The notes under the pieces: model-generated
Told to the model about the DNA's origin: nothing
The model's database searches: none
The model's input: only the letters and a program-made list of their open reading frames with translations
Assembly (NCBI GenBank): GCA_018806915.1
Contig: JAGKQI010000096.1
Coordinates: forward strand, 124,001 to 188,000
Origin: Phytophthora colocasiae
Taxonomy: Eukaryota > Oomycota > Peronosporomycetes > Peronosporales > Peronosporaceae
Length of the DNA stretch: 64,000 nucleotides
Reading direction: 5' to 3'
Shown: positions 10,335 through 21,718 of the stretch, piece after piece
How positions within the stretch are numbered: position 1 is the stretch's first letter
Layout: the number at the start of each line of letters is the position of its first letter
Position numbers and translations under genes: made by a program

Positions 10335-10790
10335 GTAGTCGAGTTGGAGAGCTTGCTGAAGGTGGAGCTGCTTGCTGTTAAGCAAATTGAAAAGTGAAAG
10401 ACAGTGATGCCAGCCAGCCCGCGTTGCCTTAGCCAATCTAACCAAGGAGAACAGCCCCCAAGATTCACCAGCGACTTTGAAATGATGCAGGAAAACTTCA
10501 ACGTGGTTTGGCGCGAAACCTGCGCGCGCAAATACCATTCAGCACCCGGGCTGATACCTTGACGATCTCTGAGCACCACTAAAACTTCGCGCCAAAATCC
10601 CGAAGAGCACGTGCCTCAACCTCCAGCAGGATCTTTGTAGCTACAATCTTCGTGCTCCTCCTCGATGTCGGGTGATGTGAAGGCCCTACTGTAGATAACT
10701 GGCAAAGACTTCAATGAATGTGTACTACATGTCTTCATTTAGAACATTAAACCTTGTTCTTCTGTACATTCTGGACTGTGGGTAGCTCTC
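10335..10790. other. Gene-free stretch above the Myb-like gene
   Basis: The Myb-like frame stays open upward to 10579, but these codons look like 5' untranslated sequence. The candidate right inverted end of the Harbinger element lies at about 10585-10606. Nothing else is recognisable. Confidence 0.5.
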
Positions 10791-11435
10791 CTACGGGTCT
10801 TCCTCCTCTTGGCGGTCTTGGTGACGACAACCTTCAAGCCCGCAGCGACAGACAAACCATAGATCGTCGCCGTAGTCGACGGTAACCTCTTGACCGCGCT
10901 TGATAGGGCGTGTAGTTGCCACGACCACAGTAGTGCAACGGCCGTTACCGACTTCCATGAACTTGGCTACAGGCCGACAGGAGTGATTAACAAACCGCAT
11001 CAAACCGCCCATTGTCTCTGCGTTAATGGCGGCACGAATGGGGTAGTCTGGTTTCTCGGGCCGTTGGTGAAGAACGAGTCGGTAGCCCAGGTTACGGGGA
11101 CGTTGAGCGCGCGAGGCGCTGACATGCTCTATCTCACCCAGGTACTGCCCCAACACTTCACCCTTGCCAATGTCTTCCGCCGCAACCACGCCGAACGATC
11201 CGGTACGCTGATTCTTTGCCAGGTAGACACGCGTGGACTCTTGCAACCCGTTTCCACACCGGCCTTCGTATGGGCAGCAGCTTGCGGTGCAGTAAACATG
11301 CATCAATGAGTTTCTGCACGAGTCCACGCGACACGGTGAGGAACAATCGCACCATCCAAAGTGAGGCACAGCAGGGAAGACAGTTGCCAACGGATTAAAA
11401 ACAGCGTCCGAAGGTGAGCGACCCTCCACGGCCAT
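10791..11435 (-). CDS. SET-domain protein lysine methyltransferase
   Basis: 214 codons from the first ATG. An AWS-like cysteine cluster at about residues 27-62 (CDCSSPC, CPYEGRCGN) precedes a SET domain at about 75-195 with the S-adenosylmethionine/substrate motif RFVNHSCRP and the active-site VTVDYGDD, then a post-SET CRCGLEGC that would bind zinc with the SET cysteine. This order matches histone H3 lysine methyltransferases of the ASH1/SETD2 type, although the protein is short. The same frame is open upward to a TGA near 11728 without another ATG and encodes a Ser/Pro/Thr-rich region, so the real start may lie in an upstream exon. Surrounding genes are transposon-derived or broken; whether this one is active is unclear. 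Confidence 0.75.
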   Translation of the reverse strand: MAVEGRSPSDAVFNPLATVFPAVPHFGWCDCSSPCRVDSCRNSLMHVYCTASCCPYEGRCGNGLQESTRVYLAKNQRTGSFGVVAAEDIGKGEVLGQYLGEIEHVSASRAQRPRNLGYRLVLHQRPEKPDYPIRAAINAETMGGLMRFVNHSCRPVAKFMEVGNGRCTTVVVATTRPIKRGQEVTVDYGDDLWFVCRCGLEGCRHQDRQEEEDP

Positions 11436-12122
11436 CTTGCTGGCACGAAGACGTCGTCGCTTCTGGTTGTGTGCACCAACTCTTGTATTGTACCCGCCGG
11501 CGCCCGTGTCTTTCCATCCGGGCGAATTGGTTGCCTTAGCGGGCGACGAGGTCGGGGTCGCGCGTACGGCTCCGCTATTTGACGAGAGTTCCGACTGCGA
11601 TGACGAGTTGGCAGGGTCTTCGACGTTCGGCGGACTGGAGATCGGGGCGGCGTTAGTAGAACTGGTGACGACGTTGTCGGACTGTGAGATGCTTGGGAAG
11701 GTCTTGCTGGTGGTGATGGGGTTTCAGATTGGGGCTTGCAGTTCCAAGGAGGGATCTGTGTCCCATTTTCACTGCAGGTACTGCATGAATCATGGCGTCC
11801 AGACGACGGGATGTTGGGTGGCGAGTTTTCGTCGCTGGAAGTGTCGTAAATGCAGCACGACTTCCAGTGGCTTGACGAGTGCACTAGACGCACCATTTGA
11901 CTTGCAGCATAGTCAGTTAGTAGACAGTATTGAGGATTAAAACATGCTGCGCCACGAACCTATCGCCTTTGCGGCGTCCCTGCAAATTTCGAAGTGATCA
12001 ACTTCTCTGGCTGTCGGAAGATATATGTCGTTGAAGAGTGACGGATGCATAAAAGGAGTGATGTTCATCATAAATTATACAGATATCAAGTACAACCGTT
12101 AAGATGGCTACAGTGCATAGAT
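11436..12122. other. Open 5' region of the SET gene, then gene-free
   Basis: 11436-11728 could be extra coding sequence of the SET gene (minus strand, same frame, no ATG). I see no gene, repeat or RNA between 11729 and 12122. Confidence 0.4.
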
Positions 12123-13813
12123 CTAGGGGTAGGGAATTCTATCGACACGATATCTATGCCTTTCGACGATGTATGTCGGCATAAGCCCCGACATATCTGC
12201 TGCAAATATGTCGGGTGAGTATGCTATATATGGTAGGCGTCCAGTGCGAGCGAGCTCCTGCGTCTCCTCCTTCTGCCGCGGCAGTAGGAATAGGAACGCC
12301 CACGAGAAGATTGTCATGGCGTACGAAATGATGATCGTATAGGTAATATCCACACGAACCGAGTGATCATCCGTCTGCACTCGAGCGTTCGTGATGTTGA
12401 ACGGACCGTCAATTAGAAGCGTAATAGTAGTAGCGAACGGAGTGGCAAGATTGCCAACGGTAGTTACCAGTCCGTACACAGCACCTTCATTTCCAACTCC
12501 AGCAATCTCGACCGTCACAAACAGCGCAATGATCCAGGCGACGCCACTAGGGATCTGCACTGCAATAGGAGGGCCGAGCCAGAACCACTGGTTACGGAAG
12601 ACATCCCACACGGTAATGAGAGCCACAAGACAATCGATAACGATGACGACAATACCGGTAAGAACGATCATACCACGCCAGTTCCAGTGGAGTCCATACT
12701 TCGAAGTAACCATGATACCGATCAAGAAACATACGTGACCGAGGACATCGTTCAATGTACTGTTGATGGGCGTCACGTCCACTGCGTGTACGACGCTGCC
12801 TGGGGAGCTAGCAGTGTACGAGATACCGGAGAAAATACCGGCGAAGAAATGATACGCGATGATCTGGTACACGACGCGCTTGCAGAGTAAATCCCAGAAC
12901 TCGTTGATGTACTTAAGGAAGTTTTGACGTTCTGCCTTCTCTTCGTAGATGAAGAACCAAGCAATGGGGAGGATAGGAGCAGTGAGAACAGTCATGATGA
13001 TCATCAGCTGTGGGAAGCTTAACGAGAAGTCGAAATCTCCGCCGTACTCTTCTCCGTTGAAGCAGAAACCAACAAGCAGTTCACCGAGGATTACAACCAC
13101 ATAACGAGCTGCATAAATGGCCGACTGGGTCTTGCCACGCTTCGCCAATGGTTCTTGTTGAGCCAATTCGCACACAATACTGTCAGAACAAACATCCGCT
13201 AGCACGTATCCAACTGCAGCGAAGAACATGATGACGATGTACTTGGCACCTTCACCAGGAGCGTTGTAGTTGATTCGAGCCTCGATTTCGGGGGTGTAGT
13301 CAGCCGTGTCGACATCACGGTCTGATGCTACAGTGTAGTAGGGTTTACCAATTGGCATGATAGCCATGACCAACAACATCAATATTCACACTGTCCAACC
13401 GATCATCATGTACGGACGACGACGGTAGCCCCAGATAGGGAAGCAATCGGACAGGATACCGAAGAACACCTTGAAGCTCCATGGCAGCACCACAAGTTCT
13501 TTCGCGGCTGCAACCTGAGCTCCACTGCAGTTGAGATACCCCTGCATGAAGGGGTAGATAGTCTCAGGAAGCATACCGTACACGATACCGACAGCAGCGT
13601 ACTGGAAGAGCAGGCCCACGTACTTCTTGTTGGTTAGTACAGGCATCCCACCAGGACGTAGAGCTCCATCTTCCAGGATCTCTGGGTTGGCGTTGGGTGT
13701 TTTCATGCCAGTGTAGCCACTTTGGTCGGGGTCCTTGCCAAGGACTCCTTGGTGATACTCACAGCGGGCAACCGTTCCAGATCATGGACATTGTTTATCC
13801 TTGGTGTAGCCAT
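12123..13813 (-). pseudogene. BT1-family (folate-biopterin) transporter, broken
   Basis: A polytopic membrane protein of the BT1/FBT group in the major facilitator superfamily (PWSFKVFFGILSDCFPIWGYRRRPYM and about ten hydrophobic segments), which moves folates or biopterins in protists. There are three lesions. The N-terminal codons from the ATG at 13813 (MATPRINNVHDLERL) run into a stop at 13703, and the main frame resumes one base out. A TGA at 13386-13388 follows GWTV, where the frame continues unchanged on both sides. The C terminus after RQKEETQEL (about 12250) is replaced by repeat sequence down to the stop at 12123, removing the last membrane helix expected for the family. Probably non-functional. 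Confidence 0.8.
12188..12245 (-). repeat. Dispersed repeat with perfect hairpin, copy B, fused to transporter gene
   Basis: Inverse of copy A at 7474-7531, with the same palindrome (10-base arms, 9-base loop) and the same sharp edge at TGGACGCC, here at 12245. It lies at the 3' end of the BT1 transporter frame and supplies its last codons. Sequence beyond the hairpin (below about 12188) differs from copy A except for a short similarity near the end. Confidence 0.7.
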
Positions 13814-16800
13814 GACGTTGGTCGAGTAGCACTTGCACTGCTTCAGGTAAAACGAGGAATGGAAAAGGTAAAGCGCAGCTTTGAAGGAAGAGATCAAGTT
13901 GTCCGGCTGCGGTGGGGAAGCCAGGCCCTGTGCCATCAATTAGCAGCGATACAAAGGACACTTTCACTCACCATGCAGCGCGATCTGCTGAGCACAGCCA
14001 AGTTGGCTGAGCCAACAAACGCAAATCAAGGGGTGGGATCAGGAGTATCTTCTCGCCAATCGACCCGCCTTGCAGGCTGCAGCTCCGGAACTGCCTGTGA
14101 CAGGCGCTATGTCCTGTACGTGCGCGGTGAACGCGTGCACCACTTTACCGCTCGGTGTGTCGCCCAATGCTTCACTCGAACGACGCCTACGTCAACGCTG
14201 CTTGGACGAATCGCTCGCATAGATCGAGACACGAGGCGTTGCACACCGGTTTTGTCATGATCGGTGACTTGGTCGTAGCTGAGCCGGGTTCCCTCTCCGA
14301 ATGCCACAATTTGGTTTGTGGCCCACAATACATACGCAGTTGTTGATGCAACCACAGTCTTCGTCACCTCTTAGTTACACATGAGCTGCACTATTGGTCT
14401 CTCTGTGGCGAATTCACGTGGCTGTTGCCGGCTGCAGTTTGCACAAACGCTTGAATGCAGCGTCAAACGGAGAATAGTTTTCGATTGCAGTGTTATGACA
14501 GTCTGTTAGCAGCACGTTTAATTGGCGGATAGCTTGTGCAGATCAATTTGATTTCTGTAGGAGCACGCGTGAGGGAAGTCGGGACCGTTTACTAAACGGA
14601 TATGTCTCGTTGGCAAGGTGCGAAAGAGGCCAGGAGCTTCTAAAGCCAACCCACAAGGAGAGACGAGTGGCTCGTAGTGCCAGTGATGGTTGACATTTTA
14701 CGAGTACGTAGAAGGCCAATGACAACACCAACAAGAATAAATAAATTGTCTTCAGAAGAGAATGTTACATACATTAATTAGGGGCGGATATTCTACGCAT
14801 GACTCGCGAGTCGCGATAGAACCTGTTAGAATAAATACGCGTCGTTTCGAAATAAGAAATAGGAGGTGTGTAGCGTCGGCAGACTGGATGTTTGCGAACA
14901 ATACATCACTGCCAAATGCTGGTGTTAAACTTAAGTGGTAGCTGTATTGCTTGCCACTGTTTTGTCTACCACTCTGAACTCAACAAAGTGTCTTTACGTG
15001 TTGCTTTCTCACAGTTAACGGTACAGTAGCAACACAACGATATCCCCAACCCACACGAAAGAAAACAGGCTCCATCATAGTCAACTACATCTCAAGTCAG
15101 TATAAAATCCTGACTACATGTACATGCATATCATCCAAGTACCGATGTCTATCCAGTTCTACCAGAAGTTGAAGCGCAGGTTTCACAACACCTCAGCTTC
15201 AATCCAATTGGTCAAAATTTCATCGTCTGGTTTCTTGCGTTCCGACCGGTCGTTGCATACAAAAACCAAGTCATTTTCATTCATTCCTGCAAAATGCGCA
15301 GTCGTTGGGTCGATTCGCTCAAGCGCAGGGTTCTTAAATCCCAAGTTTCAGAGACCACTTTGGGAGGGATGGGAGCATCAGCGGGAGGTATAATGGAATT
15401 TTTGGTATAAATGATGGAATTTTTGGTATTTTTCTCTTCAAACAGCACATATTTCCATTAAGCGTTGAAACACGCTGGAGGCGTTCGCAGTTTCATGGAA
15501 AGAATGTGTGTTTGCCTTGAGAGTGGTGTGACACACGAGAGTTATGAAACGCGACGGTCAGACTGCTGGAGACCACAAAGAGAATCATTGTCAACCCACC
15601 AAACACACAGGTACCAAGTTCTATTCACTTCAGTGAATGCGCAGGATAAGCGTATGATACATGATACGAATTCTTTGACTCTTTAAAATCCACCATACCC
15701 GCCCCCTAAGTTCCAGCTCCTATTCGACACATTCCATGAGACTCGACTAGGGTCGCCATCATTAACCTAGAACGCCTTTTGTCCCGTATCCGGGATCGAG
15801 CGGGTTATTCCAGCAGTGTTGGACCGTGCCGAAAGGACTCAAGCGGCCTCGGCATCTGGGTGGCTCAAGTCGGGGTACCGTTCCAGCGGTGCAGTATCAT
15901 TAGGAAGGTACCTTCCTGCGATGAGTCGGTGACGTGGAGATCCAAGGTGAGTGGTAGCAGAAGATAAATGAGGCTGAGTCCCTGGTGGGACGGGAACTGC
16001 AAGGACGGATGGCATGCTGTGGATGCTCGGTGAGTGCGGAAGGTGTGGTGAGCAAGTGCAGCCCTCATCTAATTCCTAAGTCACGTCGTTTTAGCTGCTG
16101 AACACATCTCAACGTGTCCCGTACCCGGGAATATAGTGTGTGAACCAGCGTCGGGCGCGCACTATGTCCCGGGGCCTCGCCCAATGTCGTCCACTGTCCA
16201 TGGTCAGATGGCCTAGTACTGTGTCTGAGGTCCAGTTTGGAGGTACCTCTCATCTACTCCCTGCCCCGTCTACTATCATACCATCGCGAGAGGACGGATG
16301 TCAGGCCTAGTCTCAGTGCCCTTCTACTTCGGAGGTGTGTCATCCCTACAAGTACTGGTCAAGACCTTCCTGAAATCTAGTCAGTCGTGTATCTACCAAG
16401 TTAAGAACAACCAAAAACAAGAAGAAAGAAGTTTGCATTTTACGTATTCCTTAAGCTCCCCGCCCAGACCTACTCGATAACAGTCCGCAACTACTCGACC
16501 CTAAACCAGGTATACAACAAACGGAGCCGATTCGCTGCGAGTCCACTGCCTTTCGCCTTGATCGTATACTTGTCCCTGTCGTAGCCATGCCGTGTCATCT
16601 CCCGTAGCGATCTTCCACCGTCAAGTCACCTCAAAGGTATGCCCGTCGGGAAATAAGATGTGCTCCCTCACGCTGTCAGTTGCATATATCAACTTTCTAC
16701 GTCCACAATTTCTGACAGTACTAATTTGTGGAGGCATTGCCGAATTTCATTTCTTCTTGCCGTATAGGGATATGTTCTTGCCGTATACGGATTTGTTCTT

Positions 16801-17143
16801 GCCGTTCTTCATTTGTTGTTGACGGACTAGAGCTCGAAAAGGTGTACTCCTTCACCAGTGCTATGAGGTCCAAGGATGAGCGGGTTCGGACCTCAAGAGC
16901 GTAGGTTTTGTACAAGTAGGCTGTATTTTCACAAAATAAAGCTATAACTACATATCATTTTCATCGGACCACTTACAAACTGATATTGACGACGTAATCA
17001 GGTTTACAAGGGGTTAGCTATTTGGTTTCTCTATGCTTATAGTATATGCAAGTGTTATGAAAATGATTGGCTGCTGTGTTGTTCTATATTAGGGCGTATA
17101 AACCGACAAGACTAGCAAGATTCTCATTTCCATTTTTACCACC
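13814..17143. other. 3.3-kb gene-free region
   Basis: No frame here shows a recognisable domain or splice-consistent gene. Small structures seen: GGAATTTTTGGTAT twice (about 15391 and 15413); a GCCCCCTAAGTTC string at about 15701 that matches the proposed Harbinger left end at 7611; a perfect 16-base palindrome AGGAAGGTACCTTCCT at about 15902; and a triplicated 21-base unit beginning TTCTTGCCGT at about 16753-16820. This may be old, unrecognisable transposon sequence. Confidence 0.5.
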
Positions 17144-18927
17144 ATGGAGACCACCAAGCGCAGCGGCAGGAAGCGAGACGAAGCCTGGAACGAGGTGGAC
17201 GTCGATGAAAGAGGATACGTCTACTGCCTTTGGTGTGAAGGCATAATCCACAAGCTTGGCTACACGCATGTTGATCGCGTCAAGCGTCATCTCCGTGAAA
17301 CTTGCGCGAAGCGTCCCCGTCAAGAGGTCGTCACGTCATATTTTCCGTCGCAGATTGACACAGCAACCCAAGACCAGTTCAACAAACTTTTTGCGTTATG
17401 GCTTTTCTCTACCGGTATGGCATTCTACAAAGCGCAGCACAAAACGTGTGCTGCGGTCTTCCAACTGCTAAATCCGACTGTAGCTATACCGAGCCAGCAT
17501 CTCATCCGTGGCCGCCTGCTCGATGAGTGCTACGAAGACTCAATATGTCGCATGCGGGGGGCACTGGCGAGACGCTTCTGCTCACTCGTCACAGACGGAT
17601 GGACCGACATCAACGGATTCGCGGTAATCAATTACCTCGCAATTTGCGGCTCTGATACGTTTTTCCTTGAGTCTGCGTACACAGGAAGCGACAGTCACGA
17701 TGCCACGTTTTTAGCAGGAGATATCGAACGTGTCGTTAGAAAGTACGACTTCATCGATTTTGTGGCTGTCGTGACCGACAACACTTCAGCCAATCAAAAC
17801 GCGTGGGCTATTCTTCAAGAGGCGAACCCGAAAATGTTTTTCCACGGCTGTGCAGCTCACGCTATCAATTTGTTGGTGAAGGACGTGGTGTCTTCCCTCA
17901 AGTGGCTGGACAAACTGGTGGAAGGATGTAAGGACGTCGTCGTTTTCTTCAAGAAAAGTCACAAATTGTGGTACACCCTAACTACTCTACAGCGACAAGC
18001 TTCTTCTCCGGATGGGAGAAGGCCTCCGGCTCTCGCGCTTCCCTGTGATACACGGTGGGGCTCGATTTTAGCTTGCCTGCAGAGTGTGCTGGCATCGGAA
18101 AAGATTCTTCTGCAAATGGTGTCAGAACGCGGATTTCTGAGCGCCCCAACGAAGGCAAAGAAGGCTACAAGACGCGCTGTATTTGACTTTGTCACGAGCA
18201 AGGCGCTAGTATTGCAATTGCAGAAAGCGGTCAGGATTTTGGAGCCGCTTGTCAAATACCAGCGCCGTTTTGAAAAAAACAGCACTACGGCGTCCGAGGT
18301 GTTCGACATGTTTTTATCGTTGCCTGGCGAAATTGCTGTACCTCCGTTGACAACGAATGAGCAAGACGCGGTGAAGTCCAAGATAACAGCCCGTTTCAAT
18401 TTTGTATATGGTGATGCACATGGTGTGGGCTACCTACTTGATCCGCGTTTTTGCAGGCAAGGATGGATTTAACTACGAGAGCAAAGGTTGAGCTGTTCGT
18501 CGCTACATGGCATGGTGATGATAATGCTGATGCTGTAGCAATCGAGTTGAGCAAGTATCACGGGTTTCTGACTGCAACAGAAGGGATCGCACAAAAATGC
18601 AGCTGATCAAGAAGAAGAAGATCTCGGTGGCTGACTTTTTGGAGCGGTTTAAGCTCATTTCCGCTCTTACAAGCTATTGCCAAAATCGTTTTCAACGTTG
18701 TCTGCTCCAGTGCAGCGGCTGAACGAAACTTTTCAACGCACAAGTTCGTACATTCGACTCTGCGCAATAGGCTGGCTCCTGAACGCGTCGAAAAGCTTGT
18801 GCATATCTACTTCAACTCAAAAAATTGCTCCACTGACGAGCTGGAGTTTCTCGACCAGTTTGTGCCGTTGGAGGAGGAGGATGGCGAAGATGCTGGGACC
18901 CAGAACGAGGACTTTATCTACTACTAG
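17144..18927 (+). pseudogene. hAT-type transposase (BED finger, DUF659, hAT dimerisation), frameshifted
   Basis: The first frame (17144-18472) encodes an N-terminal BED-type zinc finger (CLWCEGIIH with a downstream RHLRETC), then a DUF659/RNase H-like core with SLVTDGWTDINGF (first catalytic Asp), VAVVTDNTSANQ (second Asp) and FHGCAAHAINLLVKD, all hallmarks of hAT transposases. The frame is lost at about 18455, right after YLLDPRF, where the family normally continues. The C-terminal dimerisation domain (AAAERNFSTHKFVHS and LRNRLAPERVEKL) is recognisable in other frames at about 18650-18927. I could not find terminal inverted repeats or the 8-base target duplication. Confidence 0.8.
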
Positions 18928-19184
18928 TCGTCTGACTTGTGTGTAGGAATGCGCTCTTGATCGACTTTTCATGGTGGTAATGAATAAAGTTCGGCGAAAT
19001 TTCTTGTGGTTTATTCCTTATTCCAGGGGCTTGTGGGTGGGACGTGGTATATTCCATATCCCGATTATTCCGTCCCAGACCCCCGCGAACCCTGCTCAAG
19101 CGGGGCATCTCGGCGTCTCCACGGCCGGACGAGCGCTCCCCACAGCCCCCAGGGACTACGTACGCACCTACACCGAGCTCCACG

Positions 19185-21094
19185 ATGTCTTCCGTTTCCG
19201 CTCCGAGCCTCAGCGGCGCTGAAAATCCCGCATTTGTGCATGACGCAGACCGTTGCGACTGTGTCGGCACCTGCAGCGTCTCCCGCGTATTGGAGAACTG
19301 TGTACTACAAGGTGGTGTACACCACACACATATGCACGTTCTAACGTATCTAGGACGGCCGTTACGCTCGGATTGCTGCTGTTATCCGGTAGCTATTCAA
19401 TGGTTTCGAGCAATTGGAGAACAGGACGATTTCCAGGTCATTCCCGGGGCTTGTGACGAGTGGTACACGCCAACAGCAGATGATATTGGAGCCAGGATAT
19501 TAGCCAAGGTTATGATCGAGGATGAGGACGTGTTGAAGACCAAAATGCTCGAGTACGGACCAATTAAAGAAGATCCAGATGTGCGCAGTAAAGTGGAGAT
19601 GTACCTGGAGAGGAAATCTGTCCTCTTTATGGGACTTCGAAGTCTCTCGGTGCAAGATGGCAGTGAATACTTGAATGAGGAAGAGCTTAAAGTATGAGGA
19701 CTGAAGAGAGGAGAAAGTGGTGGGAGACTGAAATAATTGGTGCTGGTTGTTGTAGGAGAGCTGGACACTATTGATTGACGATCGGAGGGTCAGATTGACG
19801 TGTGAATCGTCATTGATCCCACCGTTCGAGAGTCTCTACACGCCAGATATCAAGGTAAAAGGATGGTTATTTAACGATTTATTAGTTTTTTGTTGGGAAT
19901 TCACCAGGTTGTGTCAATTGACCGCAGCTGGAGATGGTTCGAGGCACGCCCAACGAGTTCTACCTCCATCTGGCCCAAGGATGCTACGTGCGGCTCCGTG
20001 CTGAATCCAATACAGTGCGTGACATCATTGTGCTCACGCTGCGGGCCTTCTGCAAGATGGCAGTGGCGGATGAGTCGACGAACGAAGCTGTAGCTCGCGG
20101 GCTGTCCCCGATGCTGACACTACGCAAGATCGCGCAGGAGGAAGACGCCAAGAAGCAACCCCCAGTAGGTGTCAGTGCAAACTATGGCGGATTACTGGGT
20201 TTGAGTTGCATGCTGAGGTTGTACACGCCGTCTCTTGATTTCGACCAGCAAACGCAGGAAGCTCCCCCGCCCCCACCCCCGCCAGTACCAGTCTACGACC
20301 TGCCATGGAACCGATCAGCGAGTAATTCATTCAGTATGGATCAACCAGAGTCCACAGCTACCAGCACGGTGTTAGAAGAGCTGGACGAGTCCATTGGTTC
20401 AGGAAGCAGGCGACCAAGCGTGACAAGCAGTATGGGAGGCGAAGGATGGCAACAAGGTGATGGTTTGGCAGACTCGTTGCTGATGGACGCTGAGGCGCTG
20501 ATCGGTAACGCGCAGAAGATGGGGATTCAGTACCAGATTCTGCCGCGGGCACCCAAGCGAATCTCAATCTTGGATATTCCTGATTTACAGATCATCGAGG
20601 CGATAGAAGCTTTAAGTGACCAGAATATCCCAGGTACAAGGCAAGAAGAGAAGATCCGACAGCAGCTGCGAGATGAACGCCGCCGACGAGGAAGTTACGG
20701 AAACATTGGCGAAGATCTCAATGGCAACAACGCCGACGTGAGCGTTGGTGCTGGGATGCCAGAGATGATCGATGCTGGATGTATCGACAAGGCGATTGAA
20801 GACTTCAAGGGGGACAAAGACACTGTGGACGTCGTAGCATTACGGGAACGCTACGTTGCGATCTTCTGCTCGCTTCAACGTGAGTTGCACACGTACAAGC
20901 AACGGGTCGAGACGTTGTCTAAACAGCTCGAGGATAAACAGGAGTTGAACTCGAGTTTCCGAAAAGACATTGAGTCTTTACGTAGCGCTCTCACTTCGAT
21001 GCAACTCGCTGACAAAGTGTACGACTTGGTATCCACCGACCTCCAGCAGCTTGTCAAGCGCACTGAAGAACCTGTTCCCATAGCCCCGTACTGA
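19185..21094 (+). CDS. AIR9-like (A9-domain) protein with C-terminal coiled coil
   Basis: Exons 19185-19691, 19756-19854 and 19928-21094 join in frame (introns of 64 and 73 bases, GT..AG). Residues about 65-110 have the pattern IQWFRAIG ... YTPTADDIGARI seen in the A9 repeats of the plant microtubule protein AIR9. The following region, including NEFYLHLAQGCYVRLRAE and VRDIIVLTLRAFCK, resembles the PH-like C terminus of the same family. A proline tract (PPPPPPP) and Ser-rich linker come next, and the last about 110 residues are a coiled coil. A role at microtubules or cortical membrane is inferred from the family. The first exon looks unusual between about 19250 and 19370, where another small intron may be hidden. 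Confidence 0.55.
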
Positions 21095-21214
21095 TACAAT
21101 ACAACTTTTCTTAATCCTAATATGTGTCTATGTAGAATTAGAACAAGAAGAGCTCCAGAACGTCAGAAATGGGTCTCCATTTTTTTAAAAAATGGGTCTT
21201 GTCCCCTTCTCCAT

Positions 21215-21538
21215 TTAGTGTCTCTTCTCGAGCGCCTCGATCCTCTTGGTCAGCGCCGCGTTCTGGGCGATCATTTCGTCCTTCAGGCCTCCCATAGAGC
21301 TCTGGATCTGCTTCGTGGACTGCTCCACGTCCTCCGACAGTACGTAAAGCCCGTAGCCAGCGCCAACAGCCACACCAACACCGAATGACACAATGCGCTG
21401 CATGAAAGAGCTTCCGCCCTTCTTAACCACCACAGGCGCAGGCGAAGGTGCCTTAACAACTTCCTCCTTGGCTTCCGAGGCGAAGCGACGCACAAAACCC
21501 CGCGACTTAACGACCTTGGCGACCTGAGAGCGCAGCAT
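21215..21538 (-). CDS. Small predicted mitochondrial inner-membrane protein
   Basis: 107 codons. The N terminus is arginine- and serine-rich and lacks acids (MLRSQVAKVVKSRGFVRRF), typical of a mitochondrial targeting peptide. A single glycine/valine-rich membrane span follows at about 49-68 (IVSFGVGVAVGAGYGLYVL), then a short amphipathic coiled coil to the end (ALTKRIEALEKRH). The layout (presequence, one span, coiled coil) is that of small single-span assembly factors, but I do not recognise the family. No intron. It converges with the AIR9-like gene, 120 bases apart. Confidence 0.6.
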   Translation of the reverse strand: MLRSQVAKVVKSRGFVRRFASEAKEEVVKAPSPAPVVVKKGGSSFMQRIVSFGVGVAVGAGYGLYVLSEDVEQSTKQIQSSMGGLKDEMIAQNAALTKRIEALEKRH

Positions 21539-21718
21539 CTTCTTGTCCCTCGTCCACGTCGGAGCTTGATACAGATTGTGGGGTGATTGTGGAAGTGCAC
21601 AAAAAATAGTCTGAATTTGGTCATGTAGCCATGTATCAAATTGCAGTCGTTACTTTTTATGCATTTTATTTAGAATATCTTCAAGAAGAAGAAGAAGAAG
21701 AAGAAGATCATTTACGAG

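Larger units (their letters stand above)
7603..10606. mobile_element. Probable decayed Harbinger-type DNA transposon (transposase + Myb-like gene)
   Basis: Two convergent genes, a DDE_Tnp4-type transposase (7724-9012, +) and a Myb/SANT-like protein (9138-10334, -), form the two-gene set typical of PIF/Harbinger elements. Imperfect inverted ends are suggested by GGAATTTTGCCCCCTAAGTT at 7603 and the complement of the stretch ending near 10606 (GGGATTTTGGCGCGAAGTTT read inward). The ends and target duplication are tentative; the gene pair is the stronger argument. Confidence 0.5.

Noticed and set aside
13386..13388. TGA in BT1 as selenocysteine
   Set aside because: No reason in the family for a selenocysteine, no visible SECIS structure, and the gene has two other lesions.
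15902..15917. Perfect 16-base palindrome AGGAAGGTACCTTCCT as a regulatory operator
   Set aside because: Single occurrence, no nearby gene; cannot be separated from chance.
15118..16480. Small frames in the gene-free region (91, 73, 62, 60 codons)
   Set aside because: No domain, no splice pattern, no start context; lengths expected by chance.
19005..19184. Extended N terminus of the AIR9-like protein from 19044
   Set aside because: The added residues are Pro/Arg-rich with no conservation cue; the ATG at 19185 starts a more ordinary sequence.
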